Origin: Lysobacteraceae bacterium
Lineage (GTDB): Bacteria > Pseudomonadota > Gammaproteobacteria > Xanthomonadales > Xanthomonadaceae
NCBI GenBank assembly: GCA_030681035.1
Contig: JAUXUI010000095.1
Location: 1-50,573, forward strand
Reading direction: 5' to 3'
DNA: 50,573 bases
How positions within the stretch are numbered: the first letter of the stretch is position 1; each line of letters starts with the position of its first letter. The translations under genes and the position numbers were made by a program. The notes beneath the pieces were generated by a model. It had not been told where the DNA came from. It saw only the letters and a program-made list of their open reading frames with translations, and did not search any database. Below are positions 18,001 to 26,478 of the stretch, in pieces.

Positions 18001-18126
18001 GCTAGTTTCCTCCTCTGGTTGTGTGGGGCTATCCCACATCGATTTCCCGCTACAAGCAGGCAACGCACTCTGGCGATTGCATGCTGTGCGGGGAGCTACA
18101 CCCACCTGTTGTTACGAGAATTACTC

Positions 18127-18651
18127 ATGCCATCGCGCTGGACATCCAACACCCGTTTGCGTCGCTATACCGACGCCGACATTCCCTTCATGAAAGCCTT
18201 GTACCGCTCCACGCGCGAGCAGGAATTGCGGCACATGCCGTTTCCTCCAGAGCAGGTCGAGGCCTTTCTGGAACAACAATTCCGGGCGCAGCTGACACAC
18301 TACGCCGGGCACTACCGCTGCGAGTGCTTCGACATCGTGGAAGTCAGCGCGCAACCGGCAGGCCGCTTGTTTGTTGACTATGGGCCCACTGAAACCCGGG
18401 TCGTCGATATCACTTTGGCTCCCGTATTCCGTGGTCAAGGCCTGGGGGAGTTTTTGCTCAAACAGGTAATTGCCCGATCGCAGACGCTCGGTGCTCCGGT
18501 GACCATGCACGTCGAGCGCGGCAACCCCGCCTTGCGGCTGTATCGGCGACTTGGCTTTTGCCCGCCGAATGATCACGGGCAAATCTATCTTCTGCTGCAA
18601 CACGATTCGGATCACGCGCAGCGCGAAGGTGCCGCGCGCAGTGCTGGCTAG
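18127..18651 (+). CDS. GNAT-family N-acetyltransferase
   Basis: A 174-residue GCN5-related acetyltransferase. Motif A is complete: VDITLAPVFRGQGLGEFLLK, with RGQGLG binding the acetyl-CoA pyrophosphate. It is followed by motif B, HVERGNPALRLYRRLGF. The N-terminus, RLRRYTDADIPFMKALYRST, is the usual first strand and helix. I start at 18127, where the protein begins as the family does; a longer open frame upstream crosses the divergent promoter region. The substrate is unknown. It stands apart in orientation, between the collar triplet and the DUF6916-like remnant, both on the other strand. Confidence 0.88.
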   Translation: MPSRWTSNTRLRRYTDADIPFMKALYRSTREQELRHMPFPPEQVEAFLEQQFRAQLTHYAGHYRCECFDIVEVSAQPAGRLFVDYGPTETRVVDITLAPVFRGQGLGEFLLKQVIARSQTLGAPVTMHVERGNPALRLYRRLGFCPPNDHGQIYLLLQHDSDHAQREGAARSAG

Positions 18652-18677
18652 CCATGCGCGAGTCATTCGCGCGCAGG

Positions 18678-18993
18678 TCAGCAGCACGGACGGTCGCAAC
18701 GTGGCCACTGAGTTCTCTGGCGATTGACCACGATTTCGTATTCGCTCGGGCTCGTCAGCGACACAAACAAATCCGCTTCGATGAATGTCTGGTGCGCAAC
18801 ACGGTAGGTCCGCTGCGCTACCGGTTGTATCGGATATCCGCGCAAGCTCAGCACGAACGCCTTCCCATTCGCTGCCGTCGATGGGCGAATGGCGTCGTTT
18901 GATCATGGTCAGGGCAATGGCTCGTTTGTCATCGATCAGCTTCACTGACGTGCCGAGTTGGCCTTGCAGGGTTTCGTTGTTGAATGCGTTCAT
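18678..18993 (-). pseudogene. DUF6916-like small gene, frameshifted
   Basis: Reading the minus strand from 18993 gives MNAFNNETLQGQLGTSVKLI and on to ALTMI, then the frame breaks near 18898-18900. One base over, the frame continues as NDAIRPSTAANGKAFVLSLR, GYPIQPVAQRTYRVAHQTF and IEADLFVSLTSPSEYEIVVN to a stop at 18678. Joined, the roughly 105 residues resemble the short DUF6916 proteins (FSL.FRG.., ..TYRLEH..L, LFLVP, YEAVFN pattern) that I recall next to Tail Collar genes. A single extra A in the AAA of ATGATCAAACGACG would explain the break. It may be a true pseudogene or a sequencing error in a homopolymer. Confidence 0.55.
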
Positions 18994-19222
18994 GGTGTCG
19001 ATCACGTTGAAGTCTGGTTCCCGGAGCCGATTGACATGCACGTGCCGACGGACAATTTGTCTGCTGCGCTCATTGCATACACGCACAAGGCGGCGCAATC
19101 CGGCCATCACGCAACCGCGGTGAATGGGTTTCATGTGCAGCCTCGTGATGGCCGCACCAAGCGTCATTGCACGTTGTTCAATGCAGCGCCGATTGAAACT
19201 GCGATCATCACCGGAGATTTGG

Positions 19223-19957
19223 ATGAAACACGAAACGTTGCAGCGCGCATTGTGGTGGCTGTGCCTGTTGATTGCCCCATTGATCCTGGCGGCGATCGAA
19301 CTGTTTCATCCGGCCAACTTCACCCAGCACCCCGGCATGTACCAGTACCTGTCGGTGCCCGAGGCGCACCAGCACCAACATATGGCACTGCGTTATTTCG
19401 GCCCGCAGTGGTGGTTCGTTTTGCACATGATCCAGACTCCGATGATGGCGCTGGTCGGTGTCGGCATCTGGCTGCTGGTGGCCGATGTGCGCACCGCCCA
19501 CGGCACTCTCGCGGTCGCGTTGGCTTGGCTGGCGCGACTGGCAGCGTTCGTGTTCCTGATCTATTACACCGTGCTGGACGGCATCGGTGGCATCGGGCTG
19601 GGCCGCACGATCGTGCTGACCCAGACCATGGTCGCCGATGGCCAACTCAGTCCCGATCAACTCAAGGCAGTAGCGAGTGTGCTGAATGCCACCTGGGTGG
19701 ACCATTGGGTGGGTGGCGTCGGCTCGGTGATCAGCCAGGGTGCCTCATGGGCCGCCTTCGCGATGACTGCTGCGGCTGCATTGGCACGCGCACTGGCCCG
19801 GCAGGGCCCGCTGCCGGCTCTGGCGTTGCTCGCCATCGGCGGCTGGGTGCTGCAGTTGAGCCATGCTGCGCTGCATGGCCCTGTTGCCTTTGCGCTGCTG
19901 ATTATCGCGGCGATGTGGCTGCGTTGGGCGGAATCGCGTGCAGCGGCCAGACACTGA
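19223..19957 (+). CDS. Polytopic membrane protein of unknown function
   Basis: A 244-residue hydrophobic protein with about six membrane segments, including LCLLIAPLILAAIELF, MMALVGVGIWLLVADV, LAVALAWLARLAAFVFLIYY and LLIIAAMWLRW. Between the first two lies a His-rich loop (AHQHQHMALRYFGPQWW). The start at 19223 is chosen for its GGAG seven bases before and because the membrane profile begins there. I do not recognise a family. Its neighbours are degraded small genes on both sides, so it may belong to an inserted or rearranged block between the collar cluster and folC. Confidence 0.7.
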   Translation: MKHETLQRALWWLCLLIAPLILAAIELFHPANFTQHPGMYQYLSVPEAHQHQHMALRYFGPQWWFVLHMIQTPMMALVGVGIWLLVADVRTAHGTLAVALAWLARLAAFVFLIYYTVLDGIGGIGLGRTIVLTQTMVADGQLSPDQLKAVASVLNATWVDHWVGGVGSVISQGASWAAFAMTAAAALARALARQGPLPALALLAIGGWVLQLSHAALHGPVAFALLIIAAMWLRWAESRAAARH

Positions 19958-19984
19958 ACTCGCGCAACGCAACGTCCCAGGGCG

Positions 19985-20159
19985 TCACTTCAACCGCAGC
20001 TGATCGCAATGCTTGCCGTAGCGGTCTTCGAATACCGCGTCGATGCCGTGGAACTCATCGCGCGGCAATCGCAACCATGCCGATCACGTCGATAAGCTTG
20101 TCGCGGCAGCATGATGCGATGATTGACTGCTTCCAAAGACCCAAGGCAGCGCCGATCAT
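19985..20159 (-). pseudogene. Degraded small gene remnant next to folC
   Basis: On the minus strand, ATG at 20159 opens MIGAALGLWKQSIIASCCRD and LIDVIGMVAIAAR, then a stop. One frame over, the sequence continues with protein-like composition, RLPRDEFHGIDAVFEDRYGK then HCDQLRLK, and stops at 19985. The two halves together look like one broken gene of about 60 residues or the end of a longer one. I recognise no family and the call rests on composition alone. Confidence 0.3.
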
Positions 20160-20160
20160 C

Positions 20161-21444
20161 ATGCCCCAACGCACGCTCACCCAATGGCTCGATTACCAGC
20201 AGCAACTGCATCCACAGGCCATTGCCATGGGCCTGGAGCGGGTGCGTGCGGTTGCCGATGCGCTGGCGCTGCAGCGCCCGGCGCTGCAGGTGGTGAGTGT
20301 GGCGGGCACCAATGGCAAGGGTTCGACGGTTGCCTTCATCGAAGCCATGGCCGCTGCCGCTGGCCTGCACGTGGGCGCCTATTCCTCGCCGCATCTGCTG
20401 CGTTACAACGAGCGTCTGCGCGTCGATGGCGAGGATGTGGCCGACGCCGAGTGGATCGCCGCCTTCGAGCGGGTGGAAGCCGCGCGTGGCGATATCGCGC
20501 TGACCTATTTCGAGTTTGGCACGCTGGCGGCACTGGACATCATGGCGCGCGCCGGGCTTGATCTGGCGGTGCTGGAAGTTGGTCTGGGAGGGCGGCTGGA
20601 TGCAGTCAACCTGATGGATGCCGATGTTGCGGTAATCACCAGTATCGATCTGGATCATCAGGCCTTGCTCGGTGCGGATCGCGAGTGCATCGGCCATGAA
20701 AAGGCCGGAATCATGCGCGCTGGCCGGCCGGTGGTGCTGGCCGAGGCCGATCCGCCGGCCAGCGTGCTGCGCCATGCCTACGCCATCGGTGCCTTTGCCA
20801 TTCGCGCCGGTTGCGATTACCGGATTGAGCGCGGAGCCGAGCACTGGCATTGGCTGGAACTCAACGAAACGCTGGCGCTGCCATACCCGGCAATGCTCGC
20901 ACCGGCACAACTGGACAACGCGGCGGCGGCCATTGCCGCATTGCGCGCGCTCGAACTGCCGGTGCCGGTCGAGGCCATTGTCCAAGGCGTTGCGGGTATG
21001 CAACTGCTTGGCCGCTTGCAGCGCATGGTGATTGCGGTTGAGGGCGGGGAAGCCGAGGTGGTGCTCGATGTGGGCCATAACCCGCAGGCGGCGGCACAGA
21101 TTGCACAGTGGTTGCAGAATGCGACCCGACGGCGAACCCTCGCGGTGTTTGCCGCTTTGGGCGACAAGGACATCGCCGCCATCGTTGCACCGCTCAAGGC
21201 CGAGGTGGCGCACTGGTGGCTGGCCGGGCTGCGCGATCAATCCGAACGCGGGTTGGACGCTGCGGTGCTGGCGACGCGGGTTACGACCGAACTGGCGCCC
21301 AGCGCGATCACCCAAGCTAATGACGTGGCCCAAGCGCTGGGCCTGGCGCGCTCGGCGCTGCGCCATGGCGAGCGGTTACTGGTATTTGGCTCGTTTTTCA
21401 CGGTAGCAGCGGCTATGCGCGCTTTACATCACGACGATGCGTGA
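20161..21444 (+). CDS. folC: Bifunctional folylpolyglutamate/dihydrofolate synthase
   Basis: A 427-residue Mur-ligase-family enzyme that adds glutamate to dihydropteroate and to folates in the cytoplasm. The ATP loop is VSVAGTNGKGSTVAFIEAM (about residues 40-58), followed by GAYSSPHLLRYNERLRVDGE, ITSIDLDHQALLG with IGHEKAGIMR, and the C-terminal VLDVGHNPQAA, all diagnostic. The start at 20161 gives the usual N-terminus (RTLTQWLDYQQQLHP); ATG at 20118 is an alternative. First of folC-SPOR-cvpA-purF, a common gammaproteobacterial order. The accD gene that normally precedes it is missing here; a membrane protein and gene debris stand in its place. Confidence 0.95.
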   Translation: MPQRTLTQWLDYQQQLHPQAIAMGLERVRAVADALALQRPALQVVSVAGTNGKGSTVAFIEAMAAAAGLHVGAYSSPHLLRYNERLRVDGEDVADAEWIAAFERVEAARGDIALTYFEFGTLAALDIMARAGLDLAVLEVGLGGRLDAVNLMDADVAVITSIDLDHQALLGADRECIGHEKAGIMRAGRPVVLAEADPPASVLRHAYAIGAFAIRAGCDYRIERGAEHWHWLELNETLALPYPAMLAPAQLDNAAAAIAALRALELPVPVEAIVQGVAGMQLLGRLQRMVIAVEGGEAEVVLDVGHNPQAAAQIAQWLQNATRRRTLAVFAALGDKDIAAIVAPLKAEVAHWWLAGLRDQSERGLDAAVLATRVTTELAPSAITQANDVAQALGLARSALRHGERLLVFGSFFTVAAAMRALHHDDA

Positions 21445-21535
21445 ACACGCGCTGCCCGGCGTGTGACCGCAGTTTGCTGTCGTTGGGTCATGCCCGCGTT
21501 ATAATTCGCCAACTGTCGCTTCCGGGTCGCGCGCC

Positions 21536-22525
21536 ATGCATTCCACGTTGAAACAGCGTCTGATCGGCGCCGCCGTTTTGATCGCATTGGCAGTGATTTT
21601 CTTGCCGATGGCGGTGCAGAGCCCGGGGCCGGAAACCGGCGTTGACGACGTGTCGCTGATCATTCCCGAACAACCGCCGCGCGCCGTGCAAACCCAAGAG
21701 CTGGCCTTGCAGTTGCCGACCACCACGCCGCAGCCAGCGCTGGATCCGCTACCCGATAACCCGGATCGCGTGGTGACGGTGGATGCCGATGCCACTGCGC
21801 GCCCCGATGCCCTGGTTGGCAACGAGCCGCTGCCAACCCCTGAGCCCAGCGTAGCGTTACCCAGCGTTACCGCCGCCGAGCCTGAAGCCAAACCCGAAGC
21901 GTTGCCCCCGCCCGTAGCGCCAAAGCCGGAAACAGCAAAGCCTGTCACCGCCAAGCCCAACGTGGCCAAGCCAGCGCCTGATTTGAACGCCGCAAGCGGG
22001 GCTTATGTGGTCAATCTGGGCACCTATGCCAATCTCGATAACGCTGGCAAGCTGCTGGCTTCGCTCAAGGCGGCGGGTCTTGCTGCCACGAGTGAGCCAG
22101 TAACGGTGTCCGGCAAGCCAGCAATGCGCTTGCGTCTTGGCCCGTATGCCCGGCAAGCGGATGCGCAGAGCGCACGGATCAGTGCGTTGGCCGTACGTTC
22201 GGATTTACCGGCAAGCGTGGTGGCCTTGGACGGTGCGCAAACCAGTACGAAATCAGCGAACGACAAACTCGATACCGTCGCCAGACCGAAAATCGGTTTT
22301 GCGGTGCAAGTGGGCGCGTTCAGCGACAAGGCTGATGCTGATGGCATGGTTGTTCGCCTCAAGAAAGCCGGCTTCATCGGCTTCTCGGAACCGGTAAAAA
22401 CGGCCAGCGGCACCCTGTATCGGGTTCGCGTCGGGCCGGAAATCACCCGCGTCGAGGCCGAGCAACTGCGCACCAATGTGTCCAACAAACTCAAGCTCGA
22501 TGGCATCGTGGTCAGCCATCCGTGA
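21536..22525 (+). CDS. Double SPOR-domain inner-membrane protein (DedD-like)
   Basis: A 329-residue bitopic protein: a short cytoplasmic start (MHSTLKQRL), one membrane segment (IGAAVLIALAVIFLPMAV), a long Pro/Ala-rich periplasmic linker with repeated KP.TAKP units, then two SPOR domains. The first starts at AYVVNLGTYANLDNAGKL (about 158) and the second at GFAVQVGAFSDKADADGM (about 258). SPOR domains bind glycan strands stripped of stem peptides at the division septum. The position between folC and cvpA is that of dedD in other gammaproteobacteria, but DedD has a single SPOR domain, so I leave the symbol open. Confidence 0.9.
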   Translation: MHSTLKQRLIGAAVLIALAVIFLPMAVQSPGPETGVDDVSLIIPEQPPRAVQTQELALQLPTTTPQPALDPLPDNPDRVVTVDADATARPDALVGNEPLPTPEPSVALPSVTAAEPEAKPEALPPPVAPKPETAKPVTAKPNVAKPAPDLNAASGAYVVNLGTYANLDNAGKLLASLKAAGLAATSEPVTVSGKPAMRLRLGPYARQADAQSARISALAVRSDLPASVVALDGAQTSTKSANDKLDTVARPKIGFAVQVGAFSDKADADGMVVRLKKAGFIGFSEPVKTASGTLYRVRVGPEITRVEAEQLRTNVSNKLKLDGIVVSHP

Positions 22526-22589
22526 GCAGTGGCGGGCACTGTGCCGATCGGTGCTCTGATGTCGCCGTCTGCAAGCCGCCAAGGGTGGT

Positions 22590-23165
22590 GTGGTGAACTG
22601 GGCTGATCTGGTGCTCGCCGGGATCATCGCTTTGTCGGCGTTGATCGGGCTATGGCGTGGTTTTGTGGTGGAAGTGTTGTCCTTGCTGGTATGGATCGCC
22701 GCGTTCTGGCTGGCCTTGCATTACGGCAGCGACGTGGCTGGCTTGTTCGAGGGACATGTTGATACGCCATCGGCACGCATGGCACTCGGGCACCTGGTGA
22801 TGTTCGTGCTGGCGATTATCGTCGGTGGCTTGCTGACCTGGCTACTCGGCAAGCTGGTTCACGCCACCGGTTTGTCCGGTACTGATCGCCTGCTGGGACT
22901 GGTGTTTGGTCTGTTGCGCGGCGGTGGCCTGGCAGTGGTGCTGGTGCTGGTGTTGGGGTTCACGCCGCTGCCGGGCGATCCGTGGTGGCGGCAATCGCAA
23001 TTGCTGCCCAGCTTCGAGCGCGGCGCGCAGTGGTTGCGTGGCTGGCTGCCCGACGCTGCTGCGCAAGAAGTGCATTTTCCGCAGCGCTGGCAGGTGCAAC
23101 TGCCGGTGATCCCCGGTAGCGAATTGCAGGACGACGCGGCGCGCGAGCCCGCAACTCAGGAGTAG
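22590..23165 (+). CDS. cvpA: CvpA-family membrane protein
   Basis: A 191-residue protein with four membrane segments. The N-terminus NWADLVLAGIIALSALIGLW then RGFVVEVLSL is the CvpA/colicin V production-family signature, and the FGLLRGGGLAVVLVLVLG segment is also typical. The start codon is GTG; two GTG codons stand in tandem (22590 and 22593), both after AAGGGTGG. It precedes purF by three bases, the classic cvpA-purF arrangement. The family is needed for colicin V export in E. coli and has been linked to envelope stress; exact activity is unknown. Confidence 0.92.
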   Translation: MVNWADLVLAGIIALSALIGLWRGFVVEVLSLLVWIAAFWLALHYGSDVAGLFEGHVDTPSARMALGHLVMFVLAIIVGGLLTWLLGKLVHATGLSGTDRLLGLVFGLLRGGGLAVVLVLVLGFTPLPGDPWWRQSQLLPSFERGAQWLRGWLPDAAAQEVHFPQRWQVQLPVIPGSELQDDAAREPATQE

Positions 23166-23168
23166 GGC

Positions 23169-24641
23169 ATGTGCGGCATCATTGGAATTGTGGCCACCAG
23201 CGAAGTCAGCGCGGCCTTGTATGACGGCCTCACCGTGCTCCAGCATCGTGGCCAGGATGCGGCCGGCATTGCCACCGCTGAAGGGCGCTGCCTGCATCTG
23301 CACAAAGGCAACGGGCTGGTAAAGGATGTGTTCGGCGAAGCGCAGATGCGGCTGCTTGGCGGCCGCATCGGCATCGGTCATTGCCGTTATCCAACCGCCG
23401 GTTCGGAAGGCTCGGACGAAGCGCAGCCGTTTTACGTCAATTCGCCGTATGGCATCGCCCTGGCGCACAACGGCAATCTGATCAACACCGAGGCGCTGCG
23501 GCAACTGGTGTTCGAGGAAGATCGGCGCAACATCAATACCCAGTCCGACTCGGAAGTGCTGCTCAATGTGTTTGCGCACGAATTGGCGCAGCAGCCCACA
23601 CTGAGCCCGGACGCGGTGATGAACGCGGTGGCGGGCGTACACCGGCGCTGCCTTGGCGGCTACGCGGTGGTCGGGTTGGTGCTCGGCCTTGGTCTGGTGG
23701 CGTTCCGCGATTCCAACGGCATCCGCCCGCTGGTGCTGGGCCGGCGTGATACGGCCGATGGCGTGGAGTATGCGATTGCCTCGGAGAGCGTGGCGTTCGA
23801 CATCCTCGGCTTCACCCGGGTGCGCGATGTGCTGCCCGGCGAGTGCGTGGTGGTTACCGCCAACGGCGAGTTGCATGCCAAGGTCTGCGCGCCGGAACAG
23901 CCGCACGCGCCGTGCATTTTCGAGTTTGTCTATTTTGCGCGGCCCGATTCAATGATCGAGGATGTGTCGGTACACAAGGCACGCATGCGCATGGGCGTGA
24001 AGCTGGGTGAAAAGATATTGCGCCTGCGCCCGCAGCACGACATCGATACCGTGGTGCCGATTCCCGACACCTCACGCACCTCGGCGCTGGAACTGGCCAA
24101 CGTGCTCGGCGTGAAGTACCGCGAGGGCTTCATCAAGAACCGCTACATCGGCCGTACCTTCATCATGCCGGGGCAGGGCGAGAGGGTGAAATCGGTACGC
24201 CGCAAGCTCAACCCGATCTCGTTGGAGTTCAAGGATCGGGTGGTGTTGCTGGTTGATGATTCGATCGTGCGCGGCACCACCTCGCGCCAGATCGTGCAGA
24301 TGGCGCGTGATGCCGGTGCGCGCAAGGTGTATCTGGCATCGGCGGCGCCGCCGGTGCGTTATCCGAATATCTACGGCATCGACATGCCGGCGCCGGAAGA
24401 GTTGATCGCACACGGGCGCAGCGAGGAAGAAGTGCAGCAGTTGATCGGCTGCGACTGGCTGGTGTATCAGGACCTCGCCGATCTGGAAGCGGCCTGCGCC
24501 AGCCCCAACCAGCGCAAACACGGTTTTGATTCATCCTGTTTTACCGGCGAATACGTCACCGGCATCGAGCCGGGCTATTTCGAGGGCCTCTCGCGGCTGC
24601 GCTCGGATGCCGCCAAGCAGGTGCGGCGCAAGGTGGTTTGA
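23169..24641 (+). CDS. purF: Amidophosphoribosyltransferase
   Basis: A 490-residue enzyme of the first committed step of purine synthesis: PRPP plus glutamine gives 5-phosphoribosylamine. The mature N-terminus MCGIIGIVA supplies the catalytic Cys2 of the Ntn glutaminase domain, followed by LQHRGQDAAGIAT and HNGNLIN. The C-terminal phosphoribosyltransferase domain has VPIPDTSRTSALELA, GEYREGFIKNRYIGRTFI-like text and the PRPP loop VVLLVDDSIVRGTTSRQIV. Length is normal. Last gene of the folC operon; afterwards comes a non-coding stretch with a short hairpin repeat. Confidence 0.97.
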   Translation: MCGIIGIVATSEVSAALYDGLTVLQHRGQDAAGIATAEGRCLHLHKGNGLVKDVFGEAQMRLLGGRIGIGHCRYPTAGSEGSDEAQPFYVNSPYGIALAHNGNLINTEALRQLVFEEDRRNINTQSDSEVLLNVFAHELAQQPTLSPDAVMNAVAGVHRRCLGGYAVVGLVLGLGLVAFRDSNGIRPLVLGRRDTADGVEYAIASESVAFDILGFTRVRDVLPGECVVVTANGELHAKVCAPEQPHAPCIFEFVYFARPDSMIEDVSVHKARMRMGVKLGEKILRLRPQHDIDTVVPIPDTSRTSALELANVLGVKYREGFIKNRYIGRTFIMPGQGERVKSVRRKLNPISLEFKDRVVLLVDDSIVRGTTSRQIVQMARDAGARKVYLASAAPPVRYPNIYGIDMPAPEELIAHGRSEEEVQQLIGCDWLVYQDLADLEAACASPNQRKHGFDSSCFTGEYVTGIEPGYFEGLSRLRSDAAKQVRRKVV

Positions 24642-24694
24642 GTGATGACGTTATCCGATGGCGATAGGTCGCGTTTGGCATCAGGATTCAATGC

Positions 24695-24722
24695 CGTCAT
24701 TCCAGCGCAAGCTGGAATCCAG
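24695..24722. repeat. Short palindromic repeat (CGTCATTCC...GGAATCCAG)
   Basis: CGTCATTCCAGCGCAAGCTG and onwards forms a hairpin (TCCAGC/GCTGGA) between purF and the DUF455 gene. It is a diverged relative of the perfect arms at 50391-50418 and 50451-50478. A possible second half near 24762-24783 (GATTGCGCTGGGGTGACG) fits a degraded inverted pair. Repeats with this CGTCATTCC start are widespread in proteobacterial intergenic DNA. Confidence 0.6.
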
Positions 24723-24790
24723 GGTTTTCTCGATTTGCAGGCAAAAATCAACATGGCCCCCAGATTGCGCTGGGGTGACGAGTTGATGAA

Positions 24791-25621
24791 ATGAACAGTG
24801 ACGGGCATGATGATCTGTTCAGCGCCGCGCTTGAGTGTCTTCTGCAAGCACAGCCCGAGCGCAAGCGTGTACTGACCGCAGCCACCGCGCAGGCATTCCG
24901 GGAGGGCAGGCTCAGTCTGGCCGGACACGATGCGCCGGTGCAGGATGTCGAACACCCGGGGCGACCGGAACGACCGCGTCTGATTGCCGCGCGCAAGCTG
25001 CCGCAGCGTGGTCTTGGCAGTGCCGAGGGCAGGGCGGCGTTCGTCCATGCCATCGCGCATATCGAGTTCAACGCCATCAATCTGGCCTGGGATGCCGTGT
25101 ATCGTTTTCGCGGCATGCCCGATGCCTTCTATGCCGACTGGGTGGCTGTTGCCGATGACGAAGCGCGGCATTTCAGCCTGCTGCGTGAGCGCTTGCGCAG
25201 CCTTGGCTTTGATTACGGCGACTTTGACGCTCATGACGGGTTGTGGGAGATGGCGCGTAAAACCGCCCACCAGTGCCTGGCGCGGATGGCGCTGGTGCCA
25301 CGGGTGCTGGAGGCGCGCGGGCTGGATGTCACCCCGGGCATGATCAGCCGGTTACGCGGGATCGGCGATAGCGACACGGCTGCCATTCTGGACGTGATAT
25401 TGCGCGAGGAAGTTGCGCATGTGGCCGCTGGCAGCCGCTGGTTTCTGTGGTGTTGCGAGCGTGAGGGTGTCGATCCACAAACCACGTTCGCCAACCTGCT
25501 GCGCGAGCACGCATTGGGTGCATTGCGCGGGCCGTTCAATCGCCCGGCGCGGCAGGCTGCCGGTTTCAGTGATGATGAGATGAGTCTGCTGGATCAACTT
25601 GCGGCATCGGAGCGAACATGA
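24791..25621 (+). CDS. DUF455 family ferritin-like protein
   Basis: A 276-residue protein of the DUF455 group with a ferritin-like four-helix bundle. Putative metal-ligand helices are HAIAHIEFNAINLAWDAVYR, ADDEARHFSLLRERL and LREEVAHVAAGSRWF, giving the E..H spacing of a di-iron centre. The N-terminal basic segment GRPERPRLIAARKLPQRGLG is typical of the family. The enzyme activity is not established as far as I recall. The lipoprotein gene overlaps its stop as ATGA, so the two are coupled. Confidence 0.88.
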   Translation: MNSDGHDDLFSAALECLLQAQPERKRVLTAATAQAFREGRLSLAGHDAPVQDVEHPGRPERPRLIAARKLPQRGLGSAEGRAAFVHAIAHIEFNAINLAWDAVYRFRGMPDAFYADWVAVADDEARHFSLLRERLRSLGFDYGDFDAHDGLWEMARKTAHQCLARMALVPRVLEARGLDVTPGMISRLRGIGDSDTAAILDVILREEVAHVAAGSRWFLWCCEREGVDPQTTFANLLREHALGALRGPFNRPARQAAGFSDDEMSLLDQLAASERT

Positions 25622-26310
25622 AAGCTGTTGTTGTCATCGTGATCGTGCTGTTGCTCGCTGCCTGTGGCCCGTCGGTGCAAGAACAACGCGCAGCGGCGCA
25701 GGCGGCTGCGGCGGCCAAGGCCGAGCGTGAAGCGGCTGAACAGGCGGTGCTGTATCAGCGCAACCTCGATGCGGGCGAGATCGAGTTGGCGGCGGCGTAC
25801 GCCGAGTTGATCATCGCGCGCTATCCGCGCAGCCAGGCGGCACAATCAATCGCGCCGGGCTTTGCGGCGATCCGCGAACAGGCGAAGGCCGCCAGGGAAA
25901 CGCGTCGCCTTGAATCGTTATGGAGCTACCAGACCAGCGCGATCGGCGGCGGCACCCAGCGCACCGCAACCATTTACAGCGAAGACGGCGCGAGCCCGCA
26001 TGTGCAACTGGTATTGCGCCAGCACACCCAGTGGGGGCTGAGCGTGTTTCTGCTGCCGGGCAGCGACATTTTCCGTTGTGTGCGCTGCACGGCTACGCTG
26101 AAAACCGATCAGGGTGCGAGCAGCCGTAGCGCGGTTACCAAATCGACTTCAAAGGAAAATCCGGCATTGTTCATCGACGACGAAAAAGCCTTTTTGCGGG
26201 TGCTGGAAACCGCGCAGCAGGTGACTATCGAGGTGCCGGTCAACGATGGCCAGCGCAGCCTGCAATTCTCCGTCGGCGGCTATCAGCCCAAGCGATTTGT
26301 AACGCCGTAG
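25618..26310 (+). CDS. Predicted lipoprotein of unknown function
   Basis: A 230-residue protein starting MKAVVVIVIVLLLAACGPSV, a lipoprotein signal with lipobox LAAC. Residues about 20-50 are an Ala/Glu/Arg-rich helix likely to be a coiled coil, and the next portion (LDAGEIELAAAYAELIIARY) resembles a short TPR-like helix pair. The second half is beta-rich, with a CxxC (RCVRCTATL) and ends with SLQFSVGGYQPKRF. I recognise no named family. It overlaps the DUF455 gene by four bases and is followed by a REP-like palindrome. Confidence 0.8.
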   Translation: MKAVVVIVIVLLLAACGPSVQEQRAAAQAAAAAKAEREAAEQAVLYQRNLDAGEIELAAAYAELIIARYPRSQAAQSIAPGFAAIREQAKAARETRRLESLWSYQTSAIGGGTQRTATIYSEDGASPHVQLVLRQHTQWGLSVFLLPGSDIFRCVRCTATLKTDQGASSRSAVTKSTSKENPALFIDDEKAFLRVLETAQQVTIEVPVNDGQRSLQFSVGGYQPKRFVTP

Positions 26311-26351
26311 CGTGGCGGTGGGGGTCTGTGGCTGTTGCCAGGCACAACGCG

Positions 26352-26424
26352 GGTCGCCCACAGGGTGGGCTCCTACAGGGTAGACCACCACGCTTTTGTA
26401 GGAGCCCACCCTGTGGGCGCGGCC
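26352..26424. repeat. REP-like palindromic element, copy 2
   Basis: The left arm (26352-26377, GGTCGCCCACAGGGTGGGCT and on) and right arm (from 26397, TGTAGGAGCCCACCCTGTGG and on) match over about 24 bases with a loop of about 19 bases. It is the best-preserved relative of the element at 134-204. It sits between convergent genes, the lipoprotein and the phosphopantetheinyl transferase, where it may stop transcripts or protect their ends. Confidence 0.85.
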
Positions 26425-26478
26425 TGCCTGCATGCCGAGCGAAGCGAAAGCGTTGCGCAGTAACCGGCCGGACTGTAG

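Noticed and set aside
18994-19222. Possible further coding sequence upstream of the DUF6916-like fragment
   Set aside because: Both strands have open frames here, but none joined convincingly to a known family or to the neighbouring genes.
19990-21366. Minus-strand open frame of 458 residues opposite folC
   Set aside because: folC motifs are complete on the plus strand; the antisense frame has no recognisable feature.
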